Shown here in pieces: positions 23,244-32,648 of a stretch of DNA of 64,000 nt (the stretch's first letter is position 1; each line of letters opens with the position of its first letter). The notes below the pieces were generated by a model, which saw only the letters and a list, made by a program, of their open reading frames with translations, had not been told where the DNA came from and searched no databases. The stretch covers positions 9,555,889 to 9,619,888 of the forward strand of contig NC_061864.1 in the NCBI RefSeq assembly GCF_907164915.1. Direction: 5' to 3'. Made by a program: the position numbers and the translations under genes. This DNA is from Impatiens glandulifera. Taxonomy: Eukaryota; Streptophyta; Magnoliopsida; Ericales; Balsaminaceae.

Positions 23244-26200
23244 GATTCAAATAAACGGTTAGGAAACTCTGAATGGTTCTTGGACAGCGGTTGCTCCAGA
23301 CACATGACCGGAAATAGCAATCTGCTAACCGACATCAGATCAGTAACCGGTGCTCCAATTACCTTCGGTGACAACTCTAAAGGTAAAACCGTGGGCAAGG
23401 GTAAGATTGTCCATGGTAACCTAACCATTGATAATGTACTTCTAGTTGAAAACCTACGTTTTAATCTACTTAGCATTAGTCAGATGTGTGATGCCGGATA
23501 CACAGTAGAATTCCTTAAACATGCATGCTTAGTTAAGAACTCTCAAGGAATAGTACTACTAACCGGAAATAGGATAGGTAACATTTACAAGGTAGACTGG
23601 AAAACTAGAGTAGAACACCCTATATGCATGATAGCTAAAACTGATCAAACCTGGCTATGGCACAAAAGATTAAACCATCTAAACATGAAAACCTTAAACT
23701 ACATTCGTGGTAAGAAACTAGTTGAAGGCATCCCAGATATTGTATTTAACCAGGATAAGGTTTGTTCAGCATGCCAGATGGGTAAACAAACTAGGTCATC
23801 ATTTAAGAGCAAAGGAAATCTCCAATCTAGCCGATGCCTAGATCTTCTTCACATGGATTTATTTGGACCGATTCAGGTCATTAGTCTAGGAGGTATGCTT
23901 TACACCATGGTAGTTATTGATGATTACTCTAGATATACATGGGTAATATTCTTGCCATCTAAACGTGAAACGGTATCAAACCTAATCAACCTCCTTAAGC
24001 GTTTGCAAAATGAAAAATCAACTCGTATAAACTGCATTCGAAGCGATAGAGGTACCGAATTTACTAATAGCACATTAACTGCATATCTTGATGAATCCGG
24101 CATTAGACACGAGTTGTCTAGTGCCAGGACTCCTCAACAAAATGGCCTGGCCGAGAGAAGAAACCGGACTCTCAAGGAAGCCGCACGGTCCATGATAGCC
24201 GACTCCGGCATTGCTCAGAAATATTGGGCTGAAGCTATCAACACTGCATGCCATACACAAAACCGGTCTTTGATTAACAGATTTCACAACAAAACACCGT
24301 ATGAGGTTTATTTTAACAGAGTTCCCAAACTTAAATACCTCAGGATTTTCGGTTGTAAATGTTATATTCATAATAATGGTAAAACCCAACTTACTGCTTT
24401 TGATGCAAAGACCGATACCGGCATTATGCTGGGATACTCTTCAGTAAGCAAAGCATATAGAGTGTATAACAATAGAACTGCAACCATGGAGGAAACAATT
24501 CACGTTGTTTTCGATGAATCGGTTGAAAGCAACACTGCTTCATGCTTCGATCTACATAACAGACTGGAAAATAACGATATTCATTCTGATAGCGAAGATG
24601 AGACCCCGGTCTTCAGGGGATTTGTCCATGACCTAATGGGTAATATTGATACCCAGCCGGATCAAGCTGTTTCACAGCAGGAAGCTGACACTTCGGTCCA
24701 ACCCGAGGAAGCCGGTCGGTCTGACAATCTTGGTCAGCCTACCGACATGTCTAGCCTTGATCAATTAAACGGTAACTTGGTAGACACCCTTGAACTGAAT
24801 CTCAGAAGAAACAGTAAACATCCTCCTGAGCAAATTATAGGTGACCCTTCAGAACCTGTTCGAACTAGGAGTCAACTTCTGGAAGGATATTTTAACTCTG
24901 CTTTTATATCCCAGATTGAACCGAAAAGAATAGATGAAGCATTGTCAGATCCGGACTGGATCTTGGGAATGCAAGAAGAACTAAACCAGTTTGAGAGTAG
25001 TAAGGTCTGGTACTTAGTTCCCAGACCGAAAGATAAATCGGTCATAGGAACCAGATGGGTATTCAGAAACAAACTCAATGAGGACGGTTTGGTCACGAGG
25101 AACAAAGCCAGATTAGTGGCTCAAGGCTACAAACAGGAAGAAGGCATTGACTTTGAAGAGTCATTTGCTCCTGTAGCCAGGATTGAAGCCATTAGGATCT
25201 TTCTTGCATTTGCTGCTTTCAAAAATTTCAAAGTTTTTCAAATGGATGTTAAAAGTGCATTTTTGAACGGTGATATACGAGAGGAAGTGTATGTTGAACA
25301 GCCACCCGGCTTCAAGAACGCTGCACTTCCAAACCATGTATACCGACTAAACAAAGCTTTATACGGTCTAAAGCAAGCACCAAGAGCCTGGTATGATACG
25401 CTAACCGCATTCCTATTAGAGCATGATTTTACCATCGGTTCAGTGGATAAGACTTTGTTCAAATTTGAAAAGAAGGAACATATCCTACTTGTTCAAATCT
25501 ATGTAGATGACATTATTTTCGGTTCCACTGACCCCAAGCTCTGTGATAAATTTTCGAAAATGATGACTGACAAGTTTGAAATGAGTATGATGGGAGAATT
25601 AAGTTTCTTCCTAGGTCTTCAGGTTAAGCAACTCAAGGAAGGAACATTCATCAGTCAACCGAAATATACCAAGGAGCTTCTAAAGAAATTCGGTATGGAC
25701 ACCTGCTCCTCGGCGGCCACTCCAATGAGTTCATCCATTAAATTGGATAGAGATGATGAAGGGCAATCAGTAGATCAGATTGCATACCGGGGCATGATCG
25801 GTTCCCTGCTATATCTGACAGCAAGTAGACCGGACATCTTGTTTGCAGTTGGTGTATGTGGGAGATTTCAAGCAAACCCAAAGCAATCCCATTACACAGC
25901 CGCAAAGAGGATACTGAAGTATCTAAAGGGCACACCGGGTGTCGGTCTGTGGTACCCAAAGGACTCATCATTCAATCTAACGAGCTACTCAGACGCAGAC
26001 TATGCAGGCTGTAAGATTGACAGAAAGAGTACCAGTGGAACATGTCAGTTCCTTGGTGACCGACTGGTATCATGGCATAGCAAGAAGCAGACATCCGTGG
26101 CTACATCAACCGCAGAAGCTGAATACTTGGCGGCCGGAAGTTGCTGTTCTCAACTTCTCTGGATCCAACAGCAACTGAAGGATTTCGGCATCACAGCCGA

Positions 26201-26465
26201 AGAGTCCCCAATTTTCTGTGACAACACAAGTGCCATTGCGATTACATACAACCCGGTTCTCCATTCCAGAACCAAGCACATCGACATAAGGCATCATTTC
26301 ATTCGAGAGCATGTCACGCTGAAGCATATCCGGCTGGAATACGTACCCACCGATCAACAAGTAGCCGATATCTTCACAAAACCTCTACAGGAAGCTAAGT
26401 TCTCTCAATTTAGACTTACTCTCGGTTTAACCGACATCAGTCAGATCCTTCCTAAGGACACTTAA
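23235..26465 (+). CDS. Copia pol polyprotein: protease, integrase, reverse transcriptase, RNase H
   Basis: About 1075 residues without a stop. Protease active site is DSG at residues 16-18 ([13 protein letters not shown]). The GAG-pre-integrase zinc region follows ([18 protein letters not shown]). The integrase triad D207, D270, E306 has 35 residues between the last two, the usual DD35E. The reverse transcriptase begins near [11 protein letters not shown] and has YVDD at 755-758. RNase H lies at about 915-1040 ([27 protein letters not shown]). The order is Copia-type, and sequence motifs fit SIRE/Maximus. There is no good ATG at the start of the frame, consistent with expression as a gag-pol fusion. 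The first in-frame ATG is inside the protease motif (23304), which would lose the active site. Confidence 0.95.
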   Translation, partial: FLQDSNKRLGNSEWFLDSGCSRHMTGNSNLLTDIRSVTGAPITFGDNSKGKTVGKGKIVHGNLTIDNVLLVENLRFNLLSISQMCDAGYTVEFLKHACLVKNSQGIVLLTGNRIGNIYKVDWKTRVEHPICMIAKTDQTWLWHKRLNHLNMKTLNYIRGKKLVEGIPDIVFNQDKVCSACQMGKQTRSSFKSKGNLQSSRCLDLLHMDLFGPIQVISLGGMLYTMVVIDDYSRYTWVIFLPSKRETVSNLINLLKRLQNEKSTRINCIRSDRGTEFTNSTLTAYLDESGIRHELSSARTPQQNGLAERRNRTLKEAARSMIADSGIAQKYWAEAINTACHTQNRSLINRFHNKTPYEVYFNRVPKLKYLRIFGCKCYIHNNGKTQLTAFDAKTDTGIMLGYSSVSKAYRVYNNRTATMEETIHVVFDESVESNTASCFDLHNRLENNDIHSDSEDETPVFRGFVHDLMGNIDTQPDQAVSQQEADTSVQPEEAGRSDNLGQPTDMSSLDQLNGNLVDTLELNLRRNSKHPPEQIIGDPSEPVRTRSQLLEGYFNSAFISQIEPKRIDEALSDPDWILGMQEELNQFESSKVWYLVPRPKDKSVIGTRWVFRNKLNEDGLVTRNKARLVAQGYKQEEGIDFEESFAPVARIEAIRIFLAFAAFKNFKVFQMDVKSAFLNGDIREEVYVEQPPGFKNAALPNHVYRLNKALYGLKQAPRAWYDTLTAFLLEHDFTIGSVDKTLFKFEKKEHILLVQIYVDDIIFGSTDPKLCDKFSKMMTDKFEMSMMGELSFFLGLQVKQLKEGTFISQPKYTKELLKKFGMDTCSSAATPMSSSIKLDRDDEGQSVDQIAYRGMIGSLLYLTASRPDILFAVGVCGRFQANPKQSHYTAAKRILKYLKGTPGVGLWYPKDSSFNLTSYSDADYAGCKIDRKSTSGTCQFLGDRLVSWHSKKQTSVATSTAEAEYLAAGSCCSQLLWIQQQLKDFGITAEESPIFCDNTSAIAITYNPVLHSRTKHIDIRHHFIREHVTLKHIRLEYVPTDQQVADIFTKPLQEAKFSQFRLTLGLTDISQILPKDT

Positions 26466-27006
26466 AAGGAAAACCGGTTTCGACAGATAAAACAAGTAGT
26501 TCTTCTTAAGCTGCTGATCTTTGAATCCTCAAGATGCCTATGGAAGAACCGCCCAGCTCATCAGACATAGTAAACCGACCGGCTACTTGGTGGAAACACC
26601 AACTAACCGCATCGGGATGAACAACTGATGACTGACCGGTTCGAAAGCAGGTCATCCCAGATTATTTGAATTTCACAGATGTGGAACAACTACCAATGTT
26701 TATAGATATCTGTTCTGAAATGTTGCCTTTTTCAAAAGAAAACTGGTCGCGCCTAAAAAGACGTGAAGATCTTTTGATATCTTTCACGGTTCAGGCCTAT
26801 GACCGACACCTAGACTGCAAACATACCTATTTTGGTGAAAAACCTTTTATCCTGCAGCTAATACATGTCATTCCATTTAATGCCTGGACAATAGGGTAGC
26901 CCCTAAACTAGTATTTAAAGAGAGCACTATCTCACTCAAACACTCACAAGACAAAAACACCCTCTCTATCACTAAGGCAAAACACCCCTTCTTCCTCTAA
27001 GGCAAA
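26466..27006 (+). other. Spacer and promoter-like region before accessory ORF A
   Basis: About 540 bp between pol and ORF A. It has no conserved reading frame; a 77-codon frame at 26666-26899 resembles nothing I know. A TATA-like TATTTAAA at 26912-26919 is followed by a C/A-rich leader with two GGCAAAAY repeats before the ATG at 27007, the same layout as in front of ORFs B and C. Confidence 0.5.
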
Positions 27007-27720
27007 ATGTCTATCTTTACAAACATCTTATAAGTGAACTTCGAATCATGCACCAGTACAGATCACTATGATCTATACCGAATGATCAAGCAACTGGAGG
27101 ATACCGGCCTCCAGCACTTCCTGGATGATAATCAACTCATCTATCCTCAGTCAGTCATTGAGTTTTTCAACAATGCCAGGGTGTACCGTGGGACACCCTA
27201 CTTCAACACCCACATTCAATCAAAAGTGGGGGGTGCCCTATTTGACTTCACCGAGCAAGACTTTGCTCGGTGCTTCAATCTGCCCAAACAAGGGCTCACG
27301 GACCTCCATCCTCCAGCCGACACCAAGGCTGAAGTCTCTCTCTCTCTCTCTTGCTCAGATGAGCCCGTCGATGATCATGGCTCCAAATATCCCTTGAGGG
27401 CTGAATACCAGCTCCTCAATGACATAATTGGGAAGAGCATCCTCGGAAAAGATGTAACCTACACATATTGCACGGTAACGTTCAATATGATGGCGGCCAT
27501 CATAACAAGGACGCCGGTCAACTGGTCCAGAGTAATATTCGATACCCTGATCTGGATAATCGGTACCAGGTCGGTGGCGTTCATCCCCCAGATCAGCCGG
27601 CTGTTTGAAGAGCTCGGGGTACCAACCTGTCCAGGCGAAGGTTTGGACCGCAGCCAAGTGTTCACTAAGGAAACCATCGACTCGTTCTACGATCGGGTTG
27701 AAGAGAGGAGGAACCGTTAA
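27007..27720 (+). pseudogene. Accessory ORF A, interrupted by an early stop
   Basis: First of three paralogous genes downstream of pol. The frame begins at ATG 27007, hits TAA at 27031-27033 (codon 9), and then stays open to 27720 (228 residues after the stop). The N-terminus ...NIL-stop-VNFESC lines up with NFLSVDFGSC of ORF B, so the leader codons belong to the gene. The shared domain shows TGLQHFL, EFFNNARV, FARCFNLPKQGL, SILGKDVTY, YCTVTFNMMAA, TPVNWSRVIFDTL, FIPQISRLFEELG. This resembles the 'putative plant transposon protein' domain found in many plant hypothetical proteins (Pfam Transposase_32, from memory). Its function is unknown. The stop may be recent, or translation may start downstream. 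Confidence 0.7.
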
Positions 27721-28149
27721 GTCACTCACTCTTGCATCCGGTCATTTCGCTTCACGCACCGGATGCATTATTGCTCAACTCGAATTCGATCATATCGGCT
27801 TTATCCATTTCGGTTCTATCTATGTTTTTCATATTTCGGCGTTATCTCTACAACTTTCAGTCTCTATCATTTATGTATAACATATTTCGGCTTTATCTCC
27901 ACCACTTTCGGTTTCTATCTAATCAATGCTGTTTATGTGATAAATGCACTTAATGAGACAATCTAATGAGCTAACCCCCAACCACCTGAATATTTAATAT
28001 CCAACCAAATCAGTTACTTTACAACCAATACTTACCTTGGGTTCTGCGATTTGCTCCTTCCCCATGTATCATTAAAAGGGAAAAGATTCCCTTTCTTAAT
28101 AGGACAAAACTGAAAATCAATGCACAGATTTTCCCTCCAAAACCAACTC

Positions 28150-28157
28150 TATATAAA
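28150..28157 (+). promoter_or_regulatory. TATA box in front of accessory ORF B
   Basis: TATATAAA about 90 bp before the ORF B start codon, followed by a C/T-rich leader (CTCTCTCTCT) typical of plant 5' leaders. It suggests ORF B has its own promoter within the retrotransposon. Confidence 0.55.
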
Positions 28158-28244
28158 GAGCTAATCTCTCCTCATCTTATCACATCCAAAAGTGAAAAAC
28201 ACTTGTATTAATCTCTTGAATCCCTCTCTCTCTATAACACAATC

Positions 28245-28952
28245 ATGCCGAGTCGCACTCTGGGAAACTTTCTAAGCGTGGATTTCGGCTCCTGCTTGGC
28301 CGAATGGGACTACGACCACCCAAAGAAACACATGTTTGAAAGTCTCATTGTTACCGGTCTTCAAGCCTTCCTTGGCGAATCCGGTCCCATACTGACTGAG
28401 GACGTCAAGGAATTTTTCAGAAATGCAGTCAACTGGGGAGACCGCATTGTAACAACTGTCAGGAATCATACCTTCCGGCTTGATGAAGCCGAATTTGCCT
28501 CCCTCTTCAATCTGCCCAAAGAAGGGTTTTCTGATTTTCCGGCCTTAGAGGGCACTGATGAATACTACTATGTGTACCGCTGCTTAGGAACCTTCGAGAC
28601 GGTGGACACCTATGGGTTAAAAACCCGCCTCGGTCGAAGCACTCAGCTACTCCTTGAGATTGTCACTCGGTCCATTCTGTGCCAATCTGTAAATCAGCGG
28701 TTCTCAAAGAATACCTATAATATGATGACCCACATCTACAACCACACGCCCATCAATTGGGCAGCGGTCCTCTTTCAAACTTTGAGGAAAATGGTGCGGA
28801 CCAAGAAGGGTCTCGGCTTTGCACCCCACATCAGCAGGCTGATTCTCAAGTACCGGCCAGACTTTGGACCGGGCACACCGGCACCCCCCTCAAATATTCT
28901 CGATAGAGATGCCGTGGTGGAAAAGTACTCCAAAATGGTGTTTACTGATTAA
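28245..28952 (+). CDS. Accessory ORF B, paralogue of ORFs A and C
   Basis: 235 residues starting MPSRTLGNFLSVDFGSC. It contains the shared domain at about residues 30-200: TGLQAFLGESGPI, VKEFFRNAVNW, FASLFNLPKEGF, LLLEIVTRSILCQSV, YNMMTHIYNHTPINWAAVLF and GFAPHISRLILKY. It lacks the basic and coiled-coil tail found in ORF C. It is intact, preceded by a TATA box and C/T-rich leader, and lies between ORFs A and C in the same orientation. The family is known in plant genomes only as transposon-associated proteins. The role is not established; packaging, envelope-like or silencing-suppressor roles would all be guesses. Confidence 0.75.
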   Translation: MPSRTLGNFLSVDFGSCLAEWDYDHPKKHMFESLIVTGLQAFLGESGPILTEDVKEFFRNAVNWGDRIVTTVRNHTFRLDEAEFASLFNLPKEGFSDFPALEGTDEYYYVYRCLGTFETVDTYGLKTRLGRSTQLLLEIVTRSILCQSVNQRFSKNTYNMMTHIYNHTPINWAAVLFQTLRKMVRTKKGLGFAPHISRLILKYRPDFGPGTPAPPSNILDRDAVVEKYSKMVFTD

Positions 28953-29288
28953 ACACCTTTATTTAAATGTCTTCCTTTCGATCCTATCGGTTTCCATCCT
29001 AATAAAATACTGTTTCAGTTTTGATCGCTTCTCTTTACTCTTTGCATCTATCTAACATAACCGGCTTCACATCGTTCGTATCCGGTTTCATAAAATATGC
29101 TTAAAACTGTTAAACACCGATCAATCAAAAATCTGAAACACTATTAGAAACCGATCTGTCATTCGGTCTCAAAGAAATGATTGCGTGACCGATGACATAG
29201 GCAAAGAACTTTGGAGGGAAAATCTCCCGCCCAAAGACACCGCACACAGTCTCGTACGAAACCACGTCCTTTCGTTTTGGAGGGAAAT

Positions 29289-29296
29289 TTTCCCGC
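29289..29296 (+). promoter_or_regulatory. E2F-like site upstream of ORF C
   Basis: TTTCCCGC is an exact match to the plant E2F consensus TTTSSCGC. It sits in a duplicated block, GGAGGGAAAATCTCCCGCCC (near 29212) and GGAGGGAAATTTTCCCGCCC (near 29278), about 40 bp before the ORF C TATA box. This hints at cell-cycle-linked expression, by inference only. Confidence 0.4.
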
Positions 29297-29334
29297 CCAT
29301 TCATGATGGGACGGTTTGGCTTCCAAACCGCGCC

Positions 29335-29341
29335 TATAAAA
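29335..29341 (+). promoter_or_regulatory. TATA box in front of accessory ORF C
   Basis: CCTATAAAAGGG, closely matching the LTR TATA context, located 114 bp before the preferred ORF C ATG and followed by a C/T-rich leader (TCTCTTCATTCTC, TTTCTCTCTCTAC). Confidence 0.65.
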
Positions 29342-29448
29342 GGGAGGCCTTCGTCATATTTCTCTTCATTCTCACAAATTCACTTTCTCTCTCTACACTT
29401 CTAAAATCCTTCGAAGCCGATTTCTTTCATTTTCAGAATCCTCAAAAC

Positions 29449-32298
29449 ATGGGTCGTCGTGATGCGGCATTGTTCAAGTTATATTCTCAAGTAGATTTTG
29501 AGGAGATTCGGCAATATGGAACGACCGAGGCAAAAGAAGTAGCTAACCGGCTGATTGAGACCGGTTTGGAATATCTACTTAACGGTCCTCACATAATATA
29601 CAGGGAAGCGGTAGAGGAGTTCTTCAAAACCGCAACCATCTCCTACGACAGGATCCTCGCAACGGTGTGCGGTTCTCAGGTAGAGATTACCGAGGCAGTA
29701 GTGGCCGAAAGTTTGCGTCTCCCAACTACCGGCATGGATGCTATGGCAGAGATGGACGAGGATACATATAGAACAGCCTGCCAACTTCTATCAGCAACCA
29801 ACGAACCGCTTACCACATCCGGAAAGAAACAGACGCTGAGACCGGAGCTCATTCCGGCATGTGACGTCTTTGCCAGGGCGATCCTGGCAAGGGGAGGAAA
29901 TTTCAGTAATCTAACCAGGGACAAAATAAAGATGATTTTTCGTCTGATGGATGGAACAGAGATTAACTGGGCAAGGGCGGTGTTCAGCAATCTTATGGCA
30001 ATGGTGAGACCGGATTCGGACAGGTCTTGGGGATACGCCGTACAACTCGGCAAGATATTCTTACATCTGAAGATCAATGTTGGTCCCGGTGTTGGGATAA
30101 TAAAACGCAGCATCATTCGATCAAAGCAATTTCTTCCACGAAAGCCGTCGGCCTCTAGTTCCTCAGGTGGCCCGCAAACAAAGAAGAAAGCCGCAAAGAA
30201 AAAGACCCCGGCGAAAGAAAACACCGGAGGAAAGAGGAAGGAAAAGGTAATCTTCGAAGAACCACCGCAACAAACAGAGGATGAGGAGTGGGCTGATGAG
30301 GAAGCCGAAACAGAGGGAACCGAATATGAAACGGTCCATGAGGACGATCTCTCGGCTCAAAGTCCAACAGATGCCGAACAAAACGTCAATCCTGAGACCA
30401 CCGAGGGTGGGGAAGGGAATCATGAGGGAGCCGATAATGAAGGCCTCAGCAGGGAAGAAGCCGATGAGGCCGAGGCCGAAAGACTAGCCCAGAATATTTT
30501 TCAGGGCATTATCAAAAGAAACGTGGACGTTATCAGTTTGTACTTGGAATGGCACGATTACCGGTTCAACTCTAAATATAAAGATATCCTACAGGATTAC
30601 GATTCGGTAAAGTGCATCAACAGATTGGAGGAAGTGGAGGACCATATCTTAAGCCTCACAAAATCCAATACCATTCATGAGGTACAATGCCGAACTGGCC
30701 TGCTGATACCGAGAAGCCATCTTCGACAGATAAGAAGGCGTATCAGAAAGATTAAGGAAGAATATGCCGAAGAGGGATCGGTGTCTACCGTAGCACCGCT
30801 AGTATTAGAAAAGCTCGAAAAAGGCAAATTGGAGGTACACCAAGAGATAGCGCGGTTAGAAGCAATTTGCGCTCAGAAACAAGTTCCGGTGTACACTGCT
30901 CCGGTCGTCGAAGACTTTCAAATGGACTGGGCATCAACTTCGAGAGAAGATACCGCGACACCGAGGGACATCGAGACTCCGATGCCAGAAGATGAAGAGG
31001 CATCGACTCCAAGAACTGTTGAGGTATCGACTACAAGAACAATCGAGGTACCGACTCCAGGAACTGTTGAGGTACAAACTTTAGAGGATGTCGAGGTACC
31101 GATCCTGGAAAATGCGGCACTAAGCTCGGTGGATGCGGTCACATTAGAAACACCTACTGAGGTTGTTGAGATCCTAGACTCCGATGTTGAGAGAGCCGAT
31201 CCTAATCAGACCGAGCAGTCCGCTCCCACTCCTCCACCGGCAGCCACCGTCTTAGTTCCTTCTAAGGAATGGATGGACGATCTATTTCAAAAATTTGAAG
31301 TAGTTGTTTCGAAGCGGATTGAGGACCGCCTCCGGCAGTTTGACACTTCAATATCAGAGAAGATTGATGACCGAATACTTGACCACAACGTCTCCAAGCT
31401 TCAACCGCTCAAGGACAGATGCGAGAACGCATTCGATTCGGCCATGCAGTTCGCCGATGTAACAAAGAAAGTTGTGGATCATCATCAAGCGCGTCTGGCG
31501 GAACTTAGCACCGGACTATGGGAAGAAGCCGGTGAGCGACAGAACTGTGCTCATCATATTTTAGATCTGGAGAGTCTCACGTCGAAATTACAGAAGGATT
31601 TCGAACGGGTTGACCCAACAATTGAACGAGTCTCGGCACTAGAAAAGAAGAACGAAGATCTAGAGGCCGAGGTAAAGGCACTTACTGCACAGATGGCCGA
31701 GATCCTGAAAGCTAAGGAAGCCGCGGATGCCGCGGCTATAGAGGCCGATGCTCTAGTTGCTAAGAGAGTCCAGGAAAGGCTGGACGCCGAGGTTGGCAGA
31801 GACAAAGAAGCGCCGCAAGCGACTCAGCTAACCGCGCCTCAGCTGACCGAAGATGAAAGAGAGGCCGAGAGAATAAGAAGGGCTGAGAGCATGTATCCAG
31901 GGTATGCTGAGCAAATAGCAAGACAAGTCGCAGCGGATGCCGAACGATTAGAAACGGAGCAGCGACGGCTGGCAGGATTTGCAAAGGAAAATGAGAAAAA
32001 GAAGAAGGCAGCCGATTCCGTTTCAGCACCAGCAACTTCCGTCTCAGCACCGGCAGCCTCAGCTTCGGCATCAAAGAAAAGAAAGCGGCCGGCTAGTAAG
32101 AAAGTTCGAATTCTCGAGACGCTCAACACGATCTCTGAACCGGCAGAAACGGACCCCTCGCAGCAAGAAGACCTAATCGAGGAAGAGGTCGTAGAACAGT
32201 TGCGGTCTCGATCAAAAAGGCCACAATCCTCTCAACCGCAACCGCCCCCACCACCGAAGAGAAAGAAGAGCGCCTACGAATTCACGGACTCAGAATAG
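29449..32298 (+). CDS. Accessory ORF C: large nuclear-type coiled-coil protein with the shared N-terminal domain
   Basis: 949 residues from ATG 29449. The frame is open from 29185, but that upstream part covers the TATA box and leader, so the downstream ATG is preferred. Residues about 32-217 match ORFs A and B (IETGLEYLLNG, VEEFFKTATI, SLRLPTTGM, IFRLMDGTEINWARAVFSNL). A lysine-rich cluster follows at about 245-266 (KKKAAKKKTPAKENTGGKRK), then a long acidic stretch, Thr/Pro/Glu-rich imperfect repeats (TPRTVEVSTTRTIEVPTPGTVEV), and a heptad-like coiled coil in the last third. Two more basic clusters lie near the C-terminus (KKRKRPASKKVR, PPPPPKRKKSAYEF). These look like nuclear localisation signals on a self-associating protein. 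The function is unknown. Confidence 0.75.
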   Translation: MGRRDAALFKLYSQVDFEEIRQYGTTEAKEVANRLIETGLEYLLNGPHIIYREAVEEFFKTATISYDRILATVCGSQVEITEAVVAESLRLPTTGMDAMAEMDEDTYRTACQLLSATNEPLTTSGKKQTLRPELIPACDVFARAILARGGNFSNLTRDKIKMIFRLMDGTEINWARAVFSNLMAMVRPDSDRSWGYAVQLGKIFLHLKINVGPGVGIIKRSIIRSKQFLPRKPSASSSSGGPQTKKKAAKKKTPAKENTGGKRKEKVIFEEPPQQTEDEEWADEEAETEGTEYETVHEDDLSAQSPTDAEQNVNPETTEGGEGNHEGADNEGLSREEADEAEAERLAQNIFQGIIKRNVDVISLYLEWHDYRFNSKYKDILQDYDSVKCINRLEEVEDHILSLTKSNTIHEVQCRTGLLIPRSHLRQIRRRIRKIKEEYAEEGSVSTVAPLVLEKLEKGKLEVHQEIARLEAICAQKQVPVYTAPVVEDFQMDWASTSREDTATPRDIETPMPEDEEASTPRTVEVSTTRTIEVPTPGTVEVQTLEDVEVPILENAALSSVDAVTLETPTEVVEILDSDVERADPNQTEQSAPTPPPAATVLVPSKEWMDDLFQKFEVVVSKRIEDRLRQFDTSISEKIDDRILDHNVSKLQPLKDRCENAFDSAMQFADVTKKVVDHHQARLAELSTGLWEEAGERQNCAHHILDLESLTSKLQKDFERVDPTIERVSALEKKNEDLEAEVKALTAQMAEILKAKEAADAAAIEADALVAKRVQERLDAEVGRDKEAPQATQLTAPQLTEDEREAERIRRAESMYPGYAEQIARQVAADAERLETEQRRLAGFAKENEKKKKAADSVSAPATSVSAPAASASASKKRKRPASKKVRILETLNTISEPAETDPSQQEDLIEEEVVEQLRSRSKRPQSSQPQPPPPPKRKKSAYEFTDSE

Positions 32299-32414
32299 GG
32301 ACTCTCTTTCCTTTCTTATTTGTCTTAAGTTTTTAGGCTTTGTCTTTTTCGGTTCGCTATAAATATATATAAAGTTATTTTTGAATACCGGCCTTATTTT
32401 GCATTCTTACATAG

Positions 32415-32648
32415 TTTTGATAATTTTAAATAAAATAATCAAAAAGGGAGAAATTGTTAGATAAATTATAGAGACTCTTCCAAAACCAGAGATTCTTTTA
32501 AAACCCCTCCCTTAAAATTTTTCGAAAAATTCTCTAAGTCTTTTTCAAAAATCGGCCAAACAAAACAACCGGCCTACGGTTGCAAACTTACATAATTTTG
32601 ATAATTTTAAATAAAATAATCAAAAAGGGAGAAATTGTTAGATAAATT
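32415..32648 (+). repeat. Duplicated polypurine tract and LTR edge, 181 bp apart
   Basis: A 53-bp block at 32415-32467 recurs exactly at 32596-32648. It contains AATAATCAAAAAGGGAGAAA and the first 13 bases of the LTR (TGTTAGATAAATT). The second copy (CAAAAAGGGAGAAAT at 32621-32635) is the functional polypurine tract because the 3' LTR starts directly after it. The first copy is a decoy followed by non-LTR sequence. Confidence 0.85.

Noticed and set aside
27355..27729. 124-codon minus-strand ORF in accessory ORF A
   Set aside because: Antisense of the conserved domain. The plus strand carries the paralogue similarity.
29185..29448. Upstream 88 codons of ORF C
   Set aside because: They cover the TATA box, E2F-like site and C/T-rich leader. 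The ATG at 29449 begins the conserved part.
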